Of a DNA stretch of 64,000 nt, positions 14,463-23,370 are shown piece after piece. The position numbers were made by a program, and so were the translations under genes. Numbering within the stretch: the stretch's first letter is position 1; the number at the start of each line of letters is the position of its first letter. Under the pieces are notes generated by a model, which was given only the letters and a program-made list of their open reading frames with translations, was not told the origin of the DNA and made no database searches. The stretch is from Gilvibacter sp. SZ-19 (GTDB taxonomy: Bacteria; Bacteroidota; Bacteroidia; Flavobacteriales; Flavobacteriaceae): NCBI RefSeq assembly GCF_002163875.1, contig NZ_CP019333.1, positions 874,864 through 938,863 of the forward strand, given 5' to 3'.

Positions 14463-16664
14463 ATGCATAAATTACCATTGCGATTAGTCTTTGTGCTAAT
14501 GTTTTTATCTGTATCGACTGTGCTCACGGCTCAAAACTCCTACAAGAACATTACTGCAAAGTATGTTGAGCAAGATATAGTCCTAGATGGCAAGCTGGAC
14601 GAAGCCGTTTGGCAAGAGGCAGAAACAGGGCAAGACTTTGTGCAGTTCTTCCCTACCGACTCCTTAGCCGCTAATTACGGCACTAGCTTTAAGGTCATCT
14701 ACACCGACACCCACCTATACATTGGGGTGCGCGCCGAAACAGAGAATGGCAATACAGTAGTAAGCTCCTTGAGACGTGATTTTAGAGGAACAACCAACGA
14801 CAATATCTCGGTACTCTTTGACACATTTAACGACGCTACGACTGCCTTTTTCTTCGGAGTTACACCTTATGGCGTTCGCAGAGAAGGCCTGACCACAGAA
14901 GGAGGAACAGCCTTTAATGCAACCTGGGATATTAAATGGAAGGCAGAAGCCCAGCGCTTTGACGATCATTACACCGTAGAAATGGCCATTCCGTTTACCT
15001 CTTTGAAGTTTATAGAAGGAGCCACCTCTTGGCGCTTTCGCTGTTACCGCTGGAATATTCAAAGCAACGAACAGACCACTTGGATACAGGTTCCACAAAA
15101 TCAATCGCTGGCTAGTTTGGCCTATATGGGAACCCTGAACTTCGAAAAGCCATTGGGGCGCTCTAGAACTCCTTTTGCTTTGATCCCCTATATCAATGCA
15201 CTCGCCAACAAAGACTATGCAACCAATGAGGCCGACCAGCAATTCAAAGTGGGAGGTGATGCTAAAATTGCCGTGAGCGATGCCATGAATTTGGACCTTA
15301 CTGTCAATCCTGACTTCTCAAATGTAGAAGTAGACGACATATTCACCAACCTGACGCGTTTTGAGATACAACTACCAGAAAGGCGACAATTCTTTATAGA
15401 CAATAACGACCTTTTTGCCAACTACGGAAGCAGTAGAGACAACATTCCTTTCTTCTCGCGAAGAATTGGTTTGGCCCGAGATACTGTTGGCAATCTCATA
15501 GAGAATCGGATAATCGGCGGGGCGCGATTGAGCGGAAAGCTCGATCCGACTTGGCGTTTGGGCTTTTTAAATTTACAGACTGCAGAAGATACTCAAAACG
15601 AGATCTCTTCCTTTAACAATATGATGCTGGCTTTCCAGAAAAAAGTCTTTTCCAGATCTAACTTAGGCTTCTTTTGGGTAAACAAGCAAACCTTTGCAGA
15701 AGACGAGTTCCTTGACCCTAACGATCGCTATAATCGCGTAATCGGGATAGACTATGACTTGGCCTCTCCAGACAATGTGTGGCGTGGAAATTTCTTTGTC
15801 CATAAGTCATTTCAACCCGGAGACAGTGGTGGCAATTTTGCCGCCCAGTCCATTTTATTCTACGACGCAAGAGATTGGCGTTTTGTGGCCGATTTTGTCT
15901 ATGTGGATGAAGAGTACCGCGCAGACCTTGGGTTTGTTCCGCGGAAGGATATTTTCAAGACCGGTCAATCTGCCACCCGCAGATGGTATCCAAAAGAGAG
16001 CGCCTTAAGCAATCACGAAGCAGGCTTGTTAGTGGTTAATTTTTGGCGTCCCAATTTAGATTTTAAACATACCGATCACTTTTACCGTTTGTTTTGGAAC
16101 GGTGCCTTTACCAATCAGTCTAATTTAGAAGTACAACTGCAGCAGAACTTTATTTTTCTAACTGCGGATTTTGACCCGACTCGAACAGAGGGCGCTACTC
16201 CTCTACCGGGCAACCAGGACTATTATTTTACGCAAGCCACCGTCAACTATACCTCTAACCCATCTAAGTTGTTCACTTATGGCGTGAACACGTCTGTGGG
16301 AGAATTCTTTAACGGAGAGCAATATTCCGTAGGTGGACAGATTGGGTATCGATTTCAACCTTGGGCCAATATGACCTTGGGTGTGAACTACGACGGCATT
16401 CGCTTGCCAGATCCCTATGCCAATGCTGATTTTTGGTTGGTCACGGCTAGAACAGAAGTAACTTTTTCTAAATCCATATTCTGGAATACTACCATTCAGT
16501 ACAGTAACCAGAGAGACAATTTTGGAATCAACTCCAGACTGCAGTGGCGATTTGCCCCACTTTCAGATCTGTTCCTGGTTTACAATGACAATTATTTTAC
16601 CGAAGAATTCGCACCTCGTTTTAGATCGATCAACTTAAAGCTTACCTATTGGCTGAATATTTAG
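14463..16664 (+). CDS. DUF5916 / CBM9-like domain outer-membrane protein
   Basis: Signal peptide (RLVFVLMFLSVSTVLTAQN), then a carbohydrate-binding family 9-like beta-sandwich (about residues 30-200; DIVLDGKLDEAVWQEAE, YIGVRAETENG) followed by a ~480-residue DUF5916 region rich in alternating aromatic and polar residues that should form a beta barrel; it ends in LKLTYWLNI with the aromatic character usual for outer-membrane proteins. Contains the family stretch LDLTVNPDFSNVEVD and LPERRQFFIDN. Such proteins sit in the outer membrane of Bacteroidota; function is not established. A paralogue occurs at 40085-42742. A cupin gene follows 30 bp on. Confidence 0.85.
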   Translation: MHKLPLRLVFVLMFLSVSTVLTAQNSYKNITAKYVEQDIVLDGKLDEAVWQEAETGQDFVQFFPTDSLAANYGTSFKVIYTDTHLYIGVRAETENGNTVVSSLRRDFRGTTNDNISVLFDTFNDATTAFFFGVTPYGVRREGLTTEGGTAFNATWDIKWKAEAQRFDDHYTVEMAIPFTSLKFIEGATSWRFRCYRWNIQSNEQTTWIQVPQNQSLASLAYMGTLNFEKPLGRSRTPFALIPYINALANKDYATNEADQQFKVGGDAKIAVSDAMNLDLTVNPDFSNVEVDDIFTNLTRFEIQLPERRQFFIDNNDLFANYGSSRDNIPFFSRRIGLARDTVGNLIENRIIGGARLSGKLDPTWRLGFLNLQTAEDTQNEISSFNNMMLAFQKKVFSRSNLGFFWVNKQTFAEDEFLDPNDRYNRVIGIDYDLASPDNVWRGNFFVHKSFQPGDSGGNFAAQSILFYDARDWRFVADFVYVDEEYRADLGFVPRKDIFKTGQSATRRWYPKESALSNHEAGLLVVNFWRPNLDFKHTDHFYRLFWNGAFTNQSNLEVQLQQNFIFLTADFDPTRTEGATPLPGNQDYYFTQATVNYTSNPSKLFTYGVNTSVGEFFNGEQYSVGGQIGYRFQPWANMTLGVNYDGIRLPDPYANADFWLVTARTEVTFSKSIFWNTTIQYSNQRDNFGINSRLQWRFAPLSDLFLVYNDNYFTEEFAPRFRSINLKLTYWLNI

Positions 16665-16694
16665 ATTAACTCATATATATAAAATCCGAAGCAA

Positions 16695-17168
16695 ATGAAA
16701 AGCGTAATCACCTTACTACTCCTAATAACAGCAACTTTATCATTCTCTCAAGAGCAGTCGTACAAGATTTCTTCCTATCAAGAAGAAGGCACCAAAGCAC
16801 CCAACACCCATTATTTAGGCGAAGCCTGGTTAAACCGATTGGTTTCTGCGGATGGTGACCTCAACTACAACATCACCAAAGCCACTTTTAAAGCAAATTC
16901 AACTTTGGATTGGCACAAACACAGCTCCCCGCAAGTACTGATCTATGTAGATGGTGCTGGCTACTATCAGGAAAGAGGCAAAGAACCAATAATTCTCAAG
17001 GCTGGTGATGTAATTGTCTGTGAAAAGGACACCGAACACTGGCATTCTTCTACCAAAACCACGGATGTAACGTATTTAGCCCTTTACGGAGGAGATCAAC
17101 CCACCGAGTGGATCGAAGTGCTATCACAAGAATACTATGATAGTGTGGCTGAAAAGCTTGACGATTGA
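16695..17168 (+). CDS. Secreted cupin-domain protein
   Basis: Signal peptide (MKSVITLLLLITATLSFS) followed by a small double-stranded beta-helix domain. The cupin motifs are seen as TLDWHKHSSPQVLIYVDGAG and GDVIVCEKDTEHWHSS, supplying histidines for a metal. It resembles the exported cupins of Bacteroidota often linked to quinone or aldehyde detoxification, but no substrate can be named. It lies 30 bp after the DUF5916 gene and may share its transcript. Confidence 0.85.
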   Translation: MKSVITLLLLITATLSFSQEQSYKISSYQEEGTKAPNTHYLGEAWLNRLVSADGDLNYNITKATFKANSTLDWHKHSSPQVLIYVDGAGYYQERGKEPIILKAGDVIVCEKDTEHWHSSTKTTDVTYLALYGGDQPTEWIEVLSQEYYDSVAEKLDD

Positions 17169-17208
17169 TCTAAGATCGCTAAGCCGTACCATATCTAATC
17201 CCAAAAAC

Positions 17209-17240
17209 AAAAAACCCGAGCGTTCGCTCGGGTTTTTTAA
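17209..17240. terminator. Terminator hairpin, unit 1
   Basis: AACCCGAGCG and CGCTCGGGTT type arms around TT, with A-run and T-run on either side, so it works on both strands. It closes the cupin transcript and, on the minus strand, echo unit 1. Confidence 0.85.
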
Positions 17241-17345
17241 GTTGGCCCACATAGGCGCTGGAGCGTTAGGAATTTGTCCAGTGGACAAATTTAGCGACAG
17301 GCGGGCGTTGAGGGGCGGGCCGTTCGAGCCCTATTACCGAAAATG
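17241..17345 (-). repeat. tRNA-Gln 3'-end echo, unit 1
   Basis: On the minus strand the segment ends in GTGGGCCAAC, the acceptor-stem end of the neighbouring tRNA-Gln, just before a terminator hairpin. Upstream of that the tRNA body is replaced by a GC-rich sequence with an inverted repeat centred on 17281: ten-base arms around one G, containing GTCCA/TGGAC. A tRNA T-arm-like GTTCGAGCCCTA lies at 17322-17333. Confidence 0.65.
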
Positions 17346-17379
17346 AAAAAAGCCTTCAAGTCAAAACTTGAAGGCTTTC
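17346..17379 (-). terminator. Terminator hairpin, unit 2
   Basis: AAAGCCTTCAAG (17349-17360) pairs with CTTGAAGGCTTT (17367-17378); the T-run is on the minus-strand 3' side. Confidence 0.8.
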
Positions 17380-17384
17380 GTAAT

Positions 17385-17488
17385 ATGTTGGCCCACTAGG
17401 GGACCGAGCGTTTATAAAATGTCCAGTGGACATTTTTAGCGAAGGGGCCAGCCGGCGGGAGGGCGTGAGAGCCTTAGATATAAAAACA
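17385..17488 (-). repeat. tRNA-Gln 3'-end echo, unit 2
   Basis: Second unit with CCTAGTGGGCCAAC (minus strand) at its 3' end next to a terminator. The internal palindrome at 17417-17437 keeps the GTCCA/TGGAC core of unit 1, but the outer arm bases differ on both sides in a compensating way, so the pairing is preserved. Confidence 0.65.
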
Positions 17489-17518
17489 AAAAACCCGAGC
17501 ATTCGCTCGGGTTTTTTA
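17489..17518. terminator. Terminator of tRNA-Gln
   Basis: AACCCGAGC and GCTCGGGTT arms around ATTC... with T-runs on both strands; nearly identical to the unit 1 hairpin. Confidence 0.85.
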
Positions 17519-17520
17519 AG

Positions 17521-17593
17521 TTGGCCCACTAGGGCTCGAACCTAGACTCTTCTGAACCAAAATCAGACGTGTTGCCAGTTACACCATGGGCCA
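17521..17593 (-). tRNA. tRNA-Gln (anticodon TTG)
   Basis: On the minus strand TGGCCCA (1-7) pairs with TGGGCCA at the 3' end, discriminator A. The D arm (GGTGTAACTGGC), the anticodon loop with TTG, and the T arm GGTTCGAGCCCTAG are all canonical. 73 nt, no encoded CCA. Confidence 0.95.
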
Positions 17594-17758
17594 ATTCCAT
17601 AATGAGTGCGCAAATTTAAGACAAGTTTTTTCTTCTACAAACAAAAACTGGAAAATTTACCCTCTTAAAGATACGCTAAAGTTCGTGTAAACGTTAGGGT
17701 AAGTGCCGGCAAGAGTATAAATATTATTACCTTCGCTGGGAGTTAAAAACATTGGTTT

Positions 17759-20700
17759 ATGCAAGAGGCAGCTTTTAAAAAATGGAATCTATTGTTGGGC
17801 TGGGGCGTTTTTGCCATTTCGCTTATCGTTTACATCTTGACCTTAGAACCCACTGCCAGTTTCTGGGATGCCGGAGAATACATTACCACGGCCTCTAACT
17901 TAGAGATAGGTCACCCGCCAGGGGCACCATTGTATCAAATGCTGGGCGCCTTCTTTTCTTGGTTCGCCATGGACCCTGCAAACATTGCATATACCATTAA
18001 CCTCATGTCTGCCTTTGCCAGTGCCTTTACAATTGGCTTTATGTTCTGGTCGCTGACCATGTTATTAGAGAACGTAATAGGCAAAGAAAAGCTTAAGGAA
18101 AATGCAACAGCGATCGCTGTTTTAGGAAGCGCTGCCGTAGGTTCGCTAGCATTTGCCTTTACCGATAGCTTTTGGTTCAATGCTGTTGAGGCAGAAGTAT
18201 ACGCCATGGCCAATATGATCTTGGCGGTATTATTTTACTGCGGATTGCGATGGGAGCGCGAAATGAATAAACCTGGAGGAGACCGTTGGGTTATCTTGAT
18301 CTCTCTTATAGTCGGGCTTTCGTTTGGGGTACACTTTATGGGACTATTGACCATACCGGCAATCGGATTCCTGTACTACTTTAAAAACACTAAGAAGGTC
18401 ACTGTTAAGAATTTTGTCATAGCCAATGTGGTGGTGGTAGCAATTCTGTTGTTCATATTTAAGTTGCTCTTACCATTGAGCATGAAACTCTTTAGTGGTT
18501 TTGAGATCTTCTTTGTGAATCAGATTGGGTTGCCATTCAATTCAGGAACCATTATTGCTGCTCTGCTCTACATTGGAATCTTTTATTACGCACTTAAATA
18601 CACTCGTAGAAAAGGATACGCCAAACTCAACACTTTGGCACTTTGTGTGCTCTTTATTTTTGTCGGATTCTCTAGTTGGCTTATGCTACCTGTTCGCGCC
18701 AATGCCGGGACGGTTATCAACGAGAACAACCCGAACAACGCTCGCGAATTATTGGCCTATTACAACCGTGAACAGTATCCGGAGACGCATTTGTTCTACG
18801 GACCGCAATTCTCTGAAGACTATGTGGGCTTAGACCCTGTCACTCCTTATGTAGACGATAAGCCAAAATACGAGAAGAACGAGGAACTAGGCCGCTATGA
18901 GATTGTAAACAACTACAAACTCGCAAAACAGAACACAGACGATCGTCAGAAAGCGATCTTTCCGCGCATGTGGAGTATAGAGCACAGTGCTAATTACTTG
19001 GCCTATACAGACGGATTGGATTTCAGTATCAAAAGAGAATACCTCAGCGAAGAGGTCATTAGACAAGAAGTGGCCAAGTTTAAAGAGGCCTATAGTTTAG
19101 GCTATGTTGATGCAGAAGGTTATCACAGATTCTTAAAGGAATTTGCCGCAGTACTCGACATAGAAAAACCGAGCTTTTGGGACAATATTCAATTCATGTT
19201 CTCTTACCAGTTTGGTTATATGTACGGCCGTTATTTCATGTGGAATTTTGCTGGCCGCCAAGACGATATTCAAGGCCAAGGAACCGTTTTACACGGCAAT
19301 TGGATCAGCGGAATAAAGTTCATCGACGAGATGCGCTTAGGCCCTCAAGACAATCTACCCAGTGATGCCTTGAACAACAAAGGCAGAAACACCTATTTCT
19401 TCCTGCCGTTATTACTCGGCTTGCTTGGCGTCTTCTTTATAGCCAGTAAGAATCCTAAATACTTCTGGGTGCTCTTAGTGTTCTTCCTCTTTACCGGAAT
19501 CGCTCTAAAAATATATTTGAACGAAAGGCCATTTGAACCGCGCGAGCGTGACTACGCTCTGGTAGGATCTTTCTATATGTTTGCCATGTGGATAGGCTTT
19601 GGAGTTTATGCCCTCTTTGACCTGATTAAAGAATACAGCACTCCTAAAGTAGTTGCTCCATTGGTTGTAGTTATTGGAATGCTGGCTGCTCCTGCCCTAT
19701 TGATCTCCCAAAACTGGGACGATCACGATCGTTCTAACCGCTATACAGCCAACTCCATGGCCAAGATGTATTTGGACTCCTGCGATGAGAATTCCATTTT
19801 ATTTACCATCGGCGACAACGACACCTTCGCCCTATGGTACGCACAAGGTATAGAAGGATATAGGCAAGACATTAGAACAGTCAACACCAGCCTTTTCCAG
19901 ACAGATTGGTATATAGACGATATGAAAAAGGCCGCTTACAGCAGTGCGCCTATCCCTTCTCAAATGACACACGCGCAGTACCGCACGGGTACCCGCGATT
20001 TTGTATTCGCTCAGGAGGTTACCCAAGAACCGGTAAACATCAAGGAGTGGTTAAATTGGATAGTATCTGACGACCCGCGAACCATGATCACCTTGCCAGA
20101 TAACAATCAAAAAATTAGCACTTTCCCTTCTAAGACCGTGCGTATTCCGGTAAACAAAGAAAACGTGCTGAAGTACGGCATTGTGGACCCTAAGGATGCG
20201 GATCTGATTGTGCCTTATATCGACATCAAACTCAATGGAGATGTCCTTTATAAGAATCGATTATTGATGCTCGACATCATTGCTAATAACGATTGGGAAC
20301 GTCCTATTTACTTTACTGGTGGTAGCTTCGGAGACGATGATTACCTCTGGATGAAAGATTATCTTCAACTCGACGGAGTGACCTACAAGCTCGTACCTAT
20401 AAAAACTCCACGCGATCCGGATAATCCATACGAAATGGGCCGTATCGATACCGATAAGATGTACGACATTGTTACTAATTGGGATTGGGGTAATAGTGGT
20501 AGTGAAGACATTTATCACGATCCGGAAACACGTAGAAACGCCCTGACCTATCGCTCAAACTTATCGCGATTGGCAGACAGTTTAATCGTAGAAGGCAAGA
20601 ACGACAAAGCCAAGACCATTTTAGACCTGGCCATGGAGAAAATGCCAGTTGAAAAATTTGGGTTCTACACCATGCTAGATCCTTACATTCGTGCTTATTA

Positions 20701-21067
20701 CGCCATTGGAGAAAACGAAAAGGCGCGAGAGATCTTCAAGGAGGTGGCTCAGAAATACCAAGAAAAACTGATCTTCTTTGACCAATTCAGTCCTAGAGAG
20801 CAAGACCGCTTGGTTTCTGACATACTCACCGATGTTGAGCGTTATAGATCTTTGGTTTACCAGCTTAATGTACCCGGAGAGGATGACGAATTCATAGAAC
20901 AAGAATTCGCCACATTTAACTCCTATCTGGAAATGTTCAAAGCTCTTTATATCAGGCAAGGTCTGTTTGACGAAGATACAGATGATCTGGACCTTTATGA
21001 AGACGATGACCCGCTACTCATACCAGCAGACACCTCTGCCCTAGACAGCGCTGCCGAAAGCCAGTAA
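17759..21067 (+). CDS. DUF2723 (TMEM260-like) membrane protein, putative GT-C glycosyltransferase
   Basis: An 1102-residue inner-membrane protein. Several hydrophobic helices fill residues ~10-330 and ~560-680; the first extracytoplasmic loop carries ASFWDAGEYITTASNLEIG and HPPGAPLYQML, the DUF2723 hallmark, whose acidic D-x-G-E resembles the catalytic loop of lipid-phosphate-sugar-dependent GT-C enzymes such as protein O-mannosyltransferases. The C-terminal ~400 residues are soluble, helical and repeat-like (TPR-type), ending in an acidic tail. Family members are placed among glycosyltransferases (GT117) and may act in protein O-glycosylation, which is common in this phylum; acceptor and donor are not known here. 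The next gene starts 4 bp later, so the two are coupled. Confidence 0.88.
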   Translation: MQEAAFKKWNLLLGWGVFAISLIVYILTLEPTASFWDAGEYITTASNLEIGHPPGAPLYQMLGAFFSWFAMDPANIAYTINLMSAFASAFTIGFMFWSLTMLLENVIGKEKLKENATAIAVLGSAAVGSLAFAFTDSFWFNAVEAEVYAMANMILAVLFYCGLRWEREMNKPGGDRWVILISLIVGLSFGVHFMGLLTIPAIGFLYYFKNTKKVTVKNFVIANVVVVAILLFIFKLLLPLSMKLFSGFEIFFVNQIGLPFNSGTIIAALLYIGIFYYALKYTRRKGYAKLNTLALCVLFIFVGFSSWLMLPVRANAGTVINENNPNNARELLAYYNREQYPETHLFYGPQFSEDYVGLDPVTPYVDDKPKYEKNEELGRYEIVNNYKLAKQNTDDRQKAIFPRMWSIEHSANYLAYTDGLDFSIKREYLSEEVIRQEVAKFKEAYSLGYVDAEGYHRFLKEFAAVLDIEKPSFWDNIQFMFSYQFGYMYGRYFMWNFAGRQDDIQGQGTVLHGNWISGIKFIDEMRLGPQDNLPSDALNNKGRNTYFFLPLLLGLLGVFFIASKNPKYFWVLLVFFLFTGIALKIYLNERPFEPRERDYALVGSFYMFAMWIGFGVYALFDLIKEYSTPKVVAPLVVVIGMLAAPALLISQNWDDHDRSNRYTANSMAKMYLDSCDENSILFTIGDNDTFALWYAQGIEGYRQDIRTVNTSLFQTDWYIDDMKKAAYSSAPIPSQMTHAQYRTGTRDFVFAQEVTQEPVNIKEWLNWIVSDDPRTMITLPDNNQKISTFPSKTVRIPVNKENVLKYGIVDPKDADLIVPYIDIKLNGDVLYKNRLLMLDIIANNDWERPIYFTGGSFGDDDYLWMKDYLQLDGVTYKLVPIKTPRDPDNPYEMGRIDTDKMYDIVTNWDWGNSGSEDIYHDPETRRNALTYRSNLSRLADSLIVEGKNDKAKTILDLAMEKMPVEKFGFYTMLDPYIRAYYAIGENEKAREIFKEVAQKYQEKLIFFDQFSPREQDRLVSDILTDVERYRSLVYQLNVPGEDDEFIEQEFATFNSYLEMFKALYIRQGLFDEDTDDLDLYEDDDPLLIPADTSALDSAAESQ

Positions 21068-21071
21068 ATTG

Positions 21072-21710
21072 ATGAAATATGCTGTAAAAATGCCTAAAGT
21101 GCTTCAAGCGGTTTACCCGAAGCGCCTCTGGAGTATCAATACAGCAGATAAGGTTTTATACCTCACTTTTGACGATGGCCCCATCCCGGAAGTGACGCCA
21201 TGGGTCATGGACACCTTAGCGAACTTTAATGCAAAGGCCACCTTTTTCTGTATAGGCGACAATGTGCGTAAACATCCTGACATCTTTGAGCAATTGATAG
21301 CTAGGGGTCACCGCGTGTCGAATCATACCATGCATCATGTCAAAGGCTGGAAAACACCTTTGGTAGCTTACTTAAGAGAAGTAGACAGTTGCCAAAACCT
21401 TATGGAATTGGAGGCGGGACAAGAAATTCATAAACTATTCAGACCTCCTTATGGGCAATTGCGTTCCAAACAGGCCAAAGCTTTACAGAAAAAAGGCTTT
21501 CAGGTTGTTATGTGGGATGTGCTCTCTGCGGATTTTGATACAGCATTGACCCCGGAAGCCTGTACTAAACATGTGATCGATAACGCCCAAGCAGGAAGTA
21601 TCGTGGTATTTCACGACAGCAAAAAAGCTTGGCCAAGACTCAAACTAGCCTTACCCGAAGTACTCAAGTATTTTAGTGAAAAGGGATTTGCGTTTAAATG
21701 TATTCCTTAA
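21072..21710 (+). CDS. Polysaccharide deacetylase (NodB-type)
   Basis: A carbohydrate esterase family 4 enzyme removing acetyl groups from N-acetylated sugars in polysaccharide or peptidoglycan. Catalytic motifs are intact: LTFDDGP (metal and catalytic Asp), RVSNHTMHH (metal histidines), FRPPYGQLRS, VMWDVLSADFD and VVFHDS. 212 residues is a normal single-domain length; no signal peptide is evident. I use ATG 21072 (MKYAVKMPKV). Immediately downstream of the DUF2723 gene, it may act on the same glycan. Its last 17 bp overlap the convergent thioredoxin-fold gene. Confidence 0.9.
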   Translation: MKYAVKMPKVLQAVYPKRLWSINTADKVLYLTFDDGPIPEVTPWVMDTLANFNAKATFFCIGDNVRKHPDIFEQLIARGHRVSNHTMHHVKGWKTPLVAYLREVDSCQNLMELEAGQEIHKLFRPPYGQLRSKQAKALQKKGFQVVMWDVLSADFDTALTPEACTKHVIDNAQAGSIVVFHDSKKAWPRLKLALPEVLKYFSEKGFAFKCIP

Positions 21711-21990
21711 CCAGGCCGATCAAGGTATTTGCGTCTTGCTCGCCGCTCTGACGCCATTTCATTTCCCCGTTCTTATAGATCATCAAGGTTGGAAGGCCTT
21801 TAACGCGTAAGGCATCGGCCAACTCTTTGTTCTTGTCCACATCGATCTTAATCACTCTGGCCTTGTCACCCAAAGCAGCAGCTACATCACGCAAAACGGG
21901 ATGCATAGCCGTTGAAGGCTCGTTCCATTCGGTATAAAAATCGAGGAGTACAGGAATGTCGGCTTCTATTAATTCTCCAAATTTTGACAT
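21694..21990 (-). CDS. Thioredoxin-fold protein lacking the CxxC active site
   Basis: 98 residues with the full thioredoxin fold: PVLLDFYTEWNEPSTAMHPVL, ARVIKIDVDKNKELADALRV, the cis-proline segment KGLPTLMIYKNGE, and GLVKEYI at the end. Where thioredoxin has WCGPC, this protein has WNEPSTAM, so no redox cysteines are left; there is no cysteine in the protein at all. It cannot be a dithiol oxidoreductase and more likely acts as a binding or chaperone module. Convergent 17-bp overlap with the deacetylase gene. Confidence 0.88.
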   Translation of the reverse strand: MSKFGELIEADIPVLLDFYTEWNEPSTAMHPVLRDVAAALGDKARVIKIDVDKNKELADALRVKGLPTLMIYKNGEMKWRQSGEQDANTLIGLVKEYI

Positions 21991-22045
21991 ATGATTCCCG
22001 TATGAGATTGGTGATCAGTAATACAAATATAGTGTTTTGAGGCGA

Positions 22046-23281
22046 TTATACGGTTTTAGGCCCTTTTTTCAGTGTGATCACAGACACTTCTGGCCAGATT
22101 CCAACACGTCCGGGATACCCGATAAATCCGAATCCTCTATTGACATTGATGTATTGCCCCGCCTGCTCGTAGATTCCAGCCCATTCATCATAACGCCACT
22201 TTACCGGACTCCAACGCACCAGTCCAGGGATCTCTATCCCAAACTGCATACCATGGGTATGTCCACTTAAGGTCAAGTGAAAATGATCTTGGTGAGGTAT
22301 CACCTCTGCCCTCCAGTGCGACGGGTCATGACTCATCAATATTTTAAAATCGCCCGGAGCAACTCCTTCGCAGGCGCGTTTTAGGTCTCCTGCTTTTTTA
22401 AAGCCGCCTTTCCCCCAATTCTCAACGCCAATAAGTGCAAGGCGTTGCCCGTCACGCTCAATAAAACGGTTCTCGTTGAGTAAGAGGTCCCAACCCATTT
22501 CTCGTTGAATATTCTTGAGATCTTCTAAGTTCTGCCTTTTGTCTTCGGCATTGGTCCAGTTGAAATAGTCTCCGTAATCGTGGTTTCCTAAGACCGAGTA
22601 GACGCCATCCTTTGCTTTTAAGGTAGCAAAAACCGATTTCCACGGTAGCATTTCTGTAGCAAGATCATTAACTAGATCGCCCGTGAACAGAATAACATCA
22701 CTCTGTTGCTCATTAACCAGATCTACCGCGTATTTAACCTTCTCCGCATTGCTAAAACTCCCAGAGTGCACATCGCTGATCTGCGTAATGGTATAGCCAT
22801 CAAAAGCATCTGGCAGGTCTTCAAAGGTCATTTCATACTTTAAGACCTGATAATTGTAACGTCCTTTGAACATTCCGTACAACAAAGCTCCAAATGGAAT
22901 GGCCGCAGCACCTAAGGCCAGTGTACTTATGAACTTGCGTCGTGAAGGCATATAAAAACTCCCTTCATGACTGCCGAACTTGGAGTATAAACCTACCGCT
23001 ATCCGCACCAGATCTTCTCCTAACAACACTATGACAAGTACAAAGAGTTTAGGCACAAATACGGCAATAAAGGTCCCGAAGCTGTACATACGCAATGGAG
23101 TCATCACCCGATTGCCAGACATGGCCGAGATCTGATAGACGAACAAGCCCAAAACTACAAGCGACACAGCGAAATAAGCTATGTGCACCCAACGGTTGCC
23201 GGTTACTGTTTTAATGGCCTGAAAAGTGTATACGTCGACAGCCAAATAAATGGCAATGAAGATGATCCATCCTATATTCAT
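22046..23281 (-). CDS. Membrane-anchored metallophosphoesterase (calcineurin-like)
   Basis: Four hydrophobic helices in the first ~110 residues, an RRKFISTLALGAAAIPFG segment with Tat-like character near residue 113, then a calcineurin-type phosphoesterase domain: QISDVHSGSF, LFTGDLVND, LGNHDYGD, MSHDPSHW and SGHTHGMQFG, giving all the metal ligands of the two-metal site. Members of this YkuE-like group hydrolyse phosphodiesters or pyrophosphates outside the cytoplasmic membrane, sometimes lipid A precursors or UDP-sugars; the substrate is unknown here. 411 residues, monocistronic. Confidence 0.88.
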   Translation of the reverse strand: MNIGWIIFIAIYLAVDVYTFQAIKTVTGNRWVHIAYFAVSLVVLGLFVYQISAMSGNRVMTPLRMYSFGTFIAVFVPKLFVLVIVLLGEDLVRIAVGLYSKFGSHEGSFYMPSRRKFISTLALGAAAIPFGALLYGMFKGRYNYQVLKYEMTFEDLPDAFDGYTITQISDVHSGSFSNAEKVKYAVDLVNEQQSDVILFTGDLVNDLATEMLPWKSVFATLKAKDGVYSVLGNHDYGDYFNWTNAEDKRQNLEDLKNIQREMGWDLLLNENRFIERDGQRLALIGVENWGKGGFKKAGDLKRACEGVAPGDFKILMSHDPSHWRAEVIPHQDHFHLTLSGHTHGMQFGIEIPGLVRWSPVKWRYDEWAGIYEQAGQYINVNRGFGFIGYPGRVGIWPEVSVITLKKGPKTV

Positions 23282-23370
23282 AAAAACAAAGATACTGGCT
23301 TTCAGGACGCTTGTTAAAAGGCTTCACTTTTTTTTAACGGTTTTCGTAACTTCCCGTTCAAAACAACGCA

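Noticed and set aside
14715-15242. 175-codon ORF antisense to the DUF5916 gene
   Set aside because: Shadow of a real gene; composition and lack of any motif argue against coding.
17137-17346. 69-codon ORF across the first terminator and echo unit
   Set aside because: It overlaps the cupin gene end, a terminator hairpin and the repeat unit; it is noncoding sequence read in frame.
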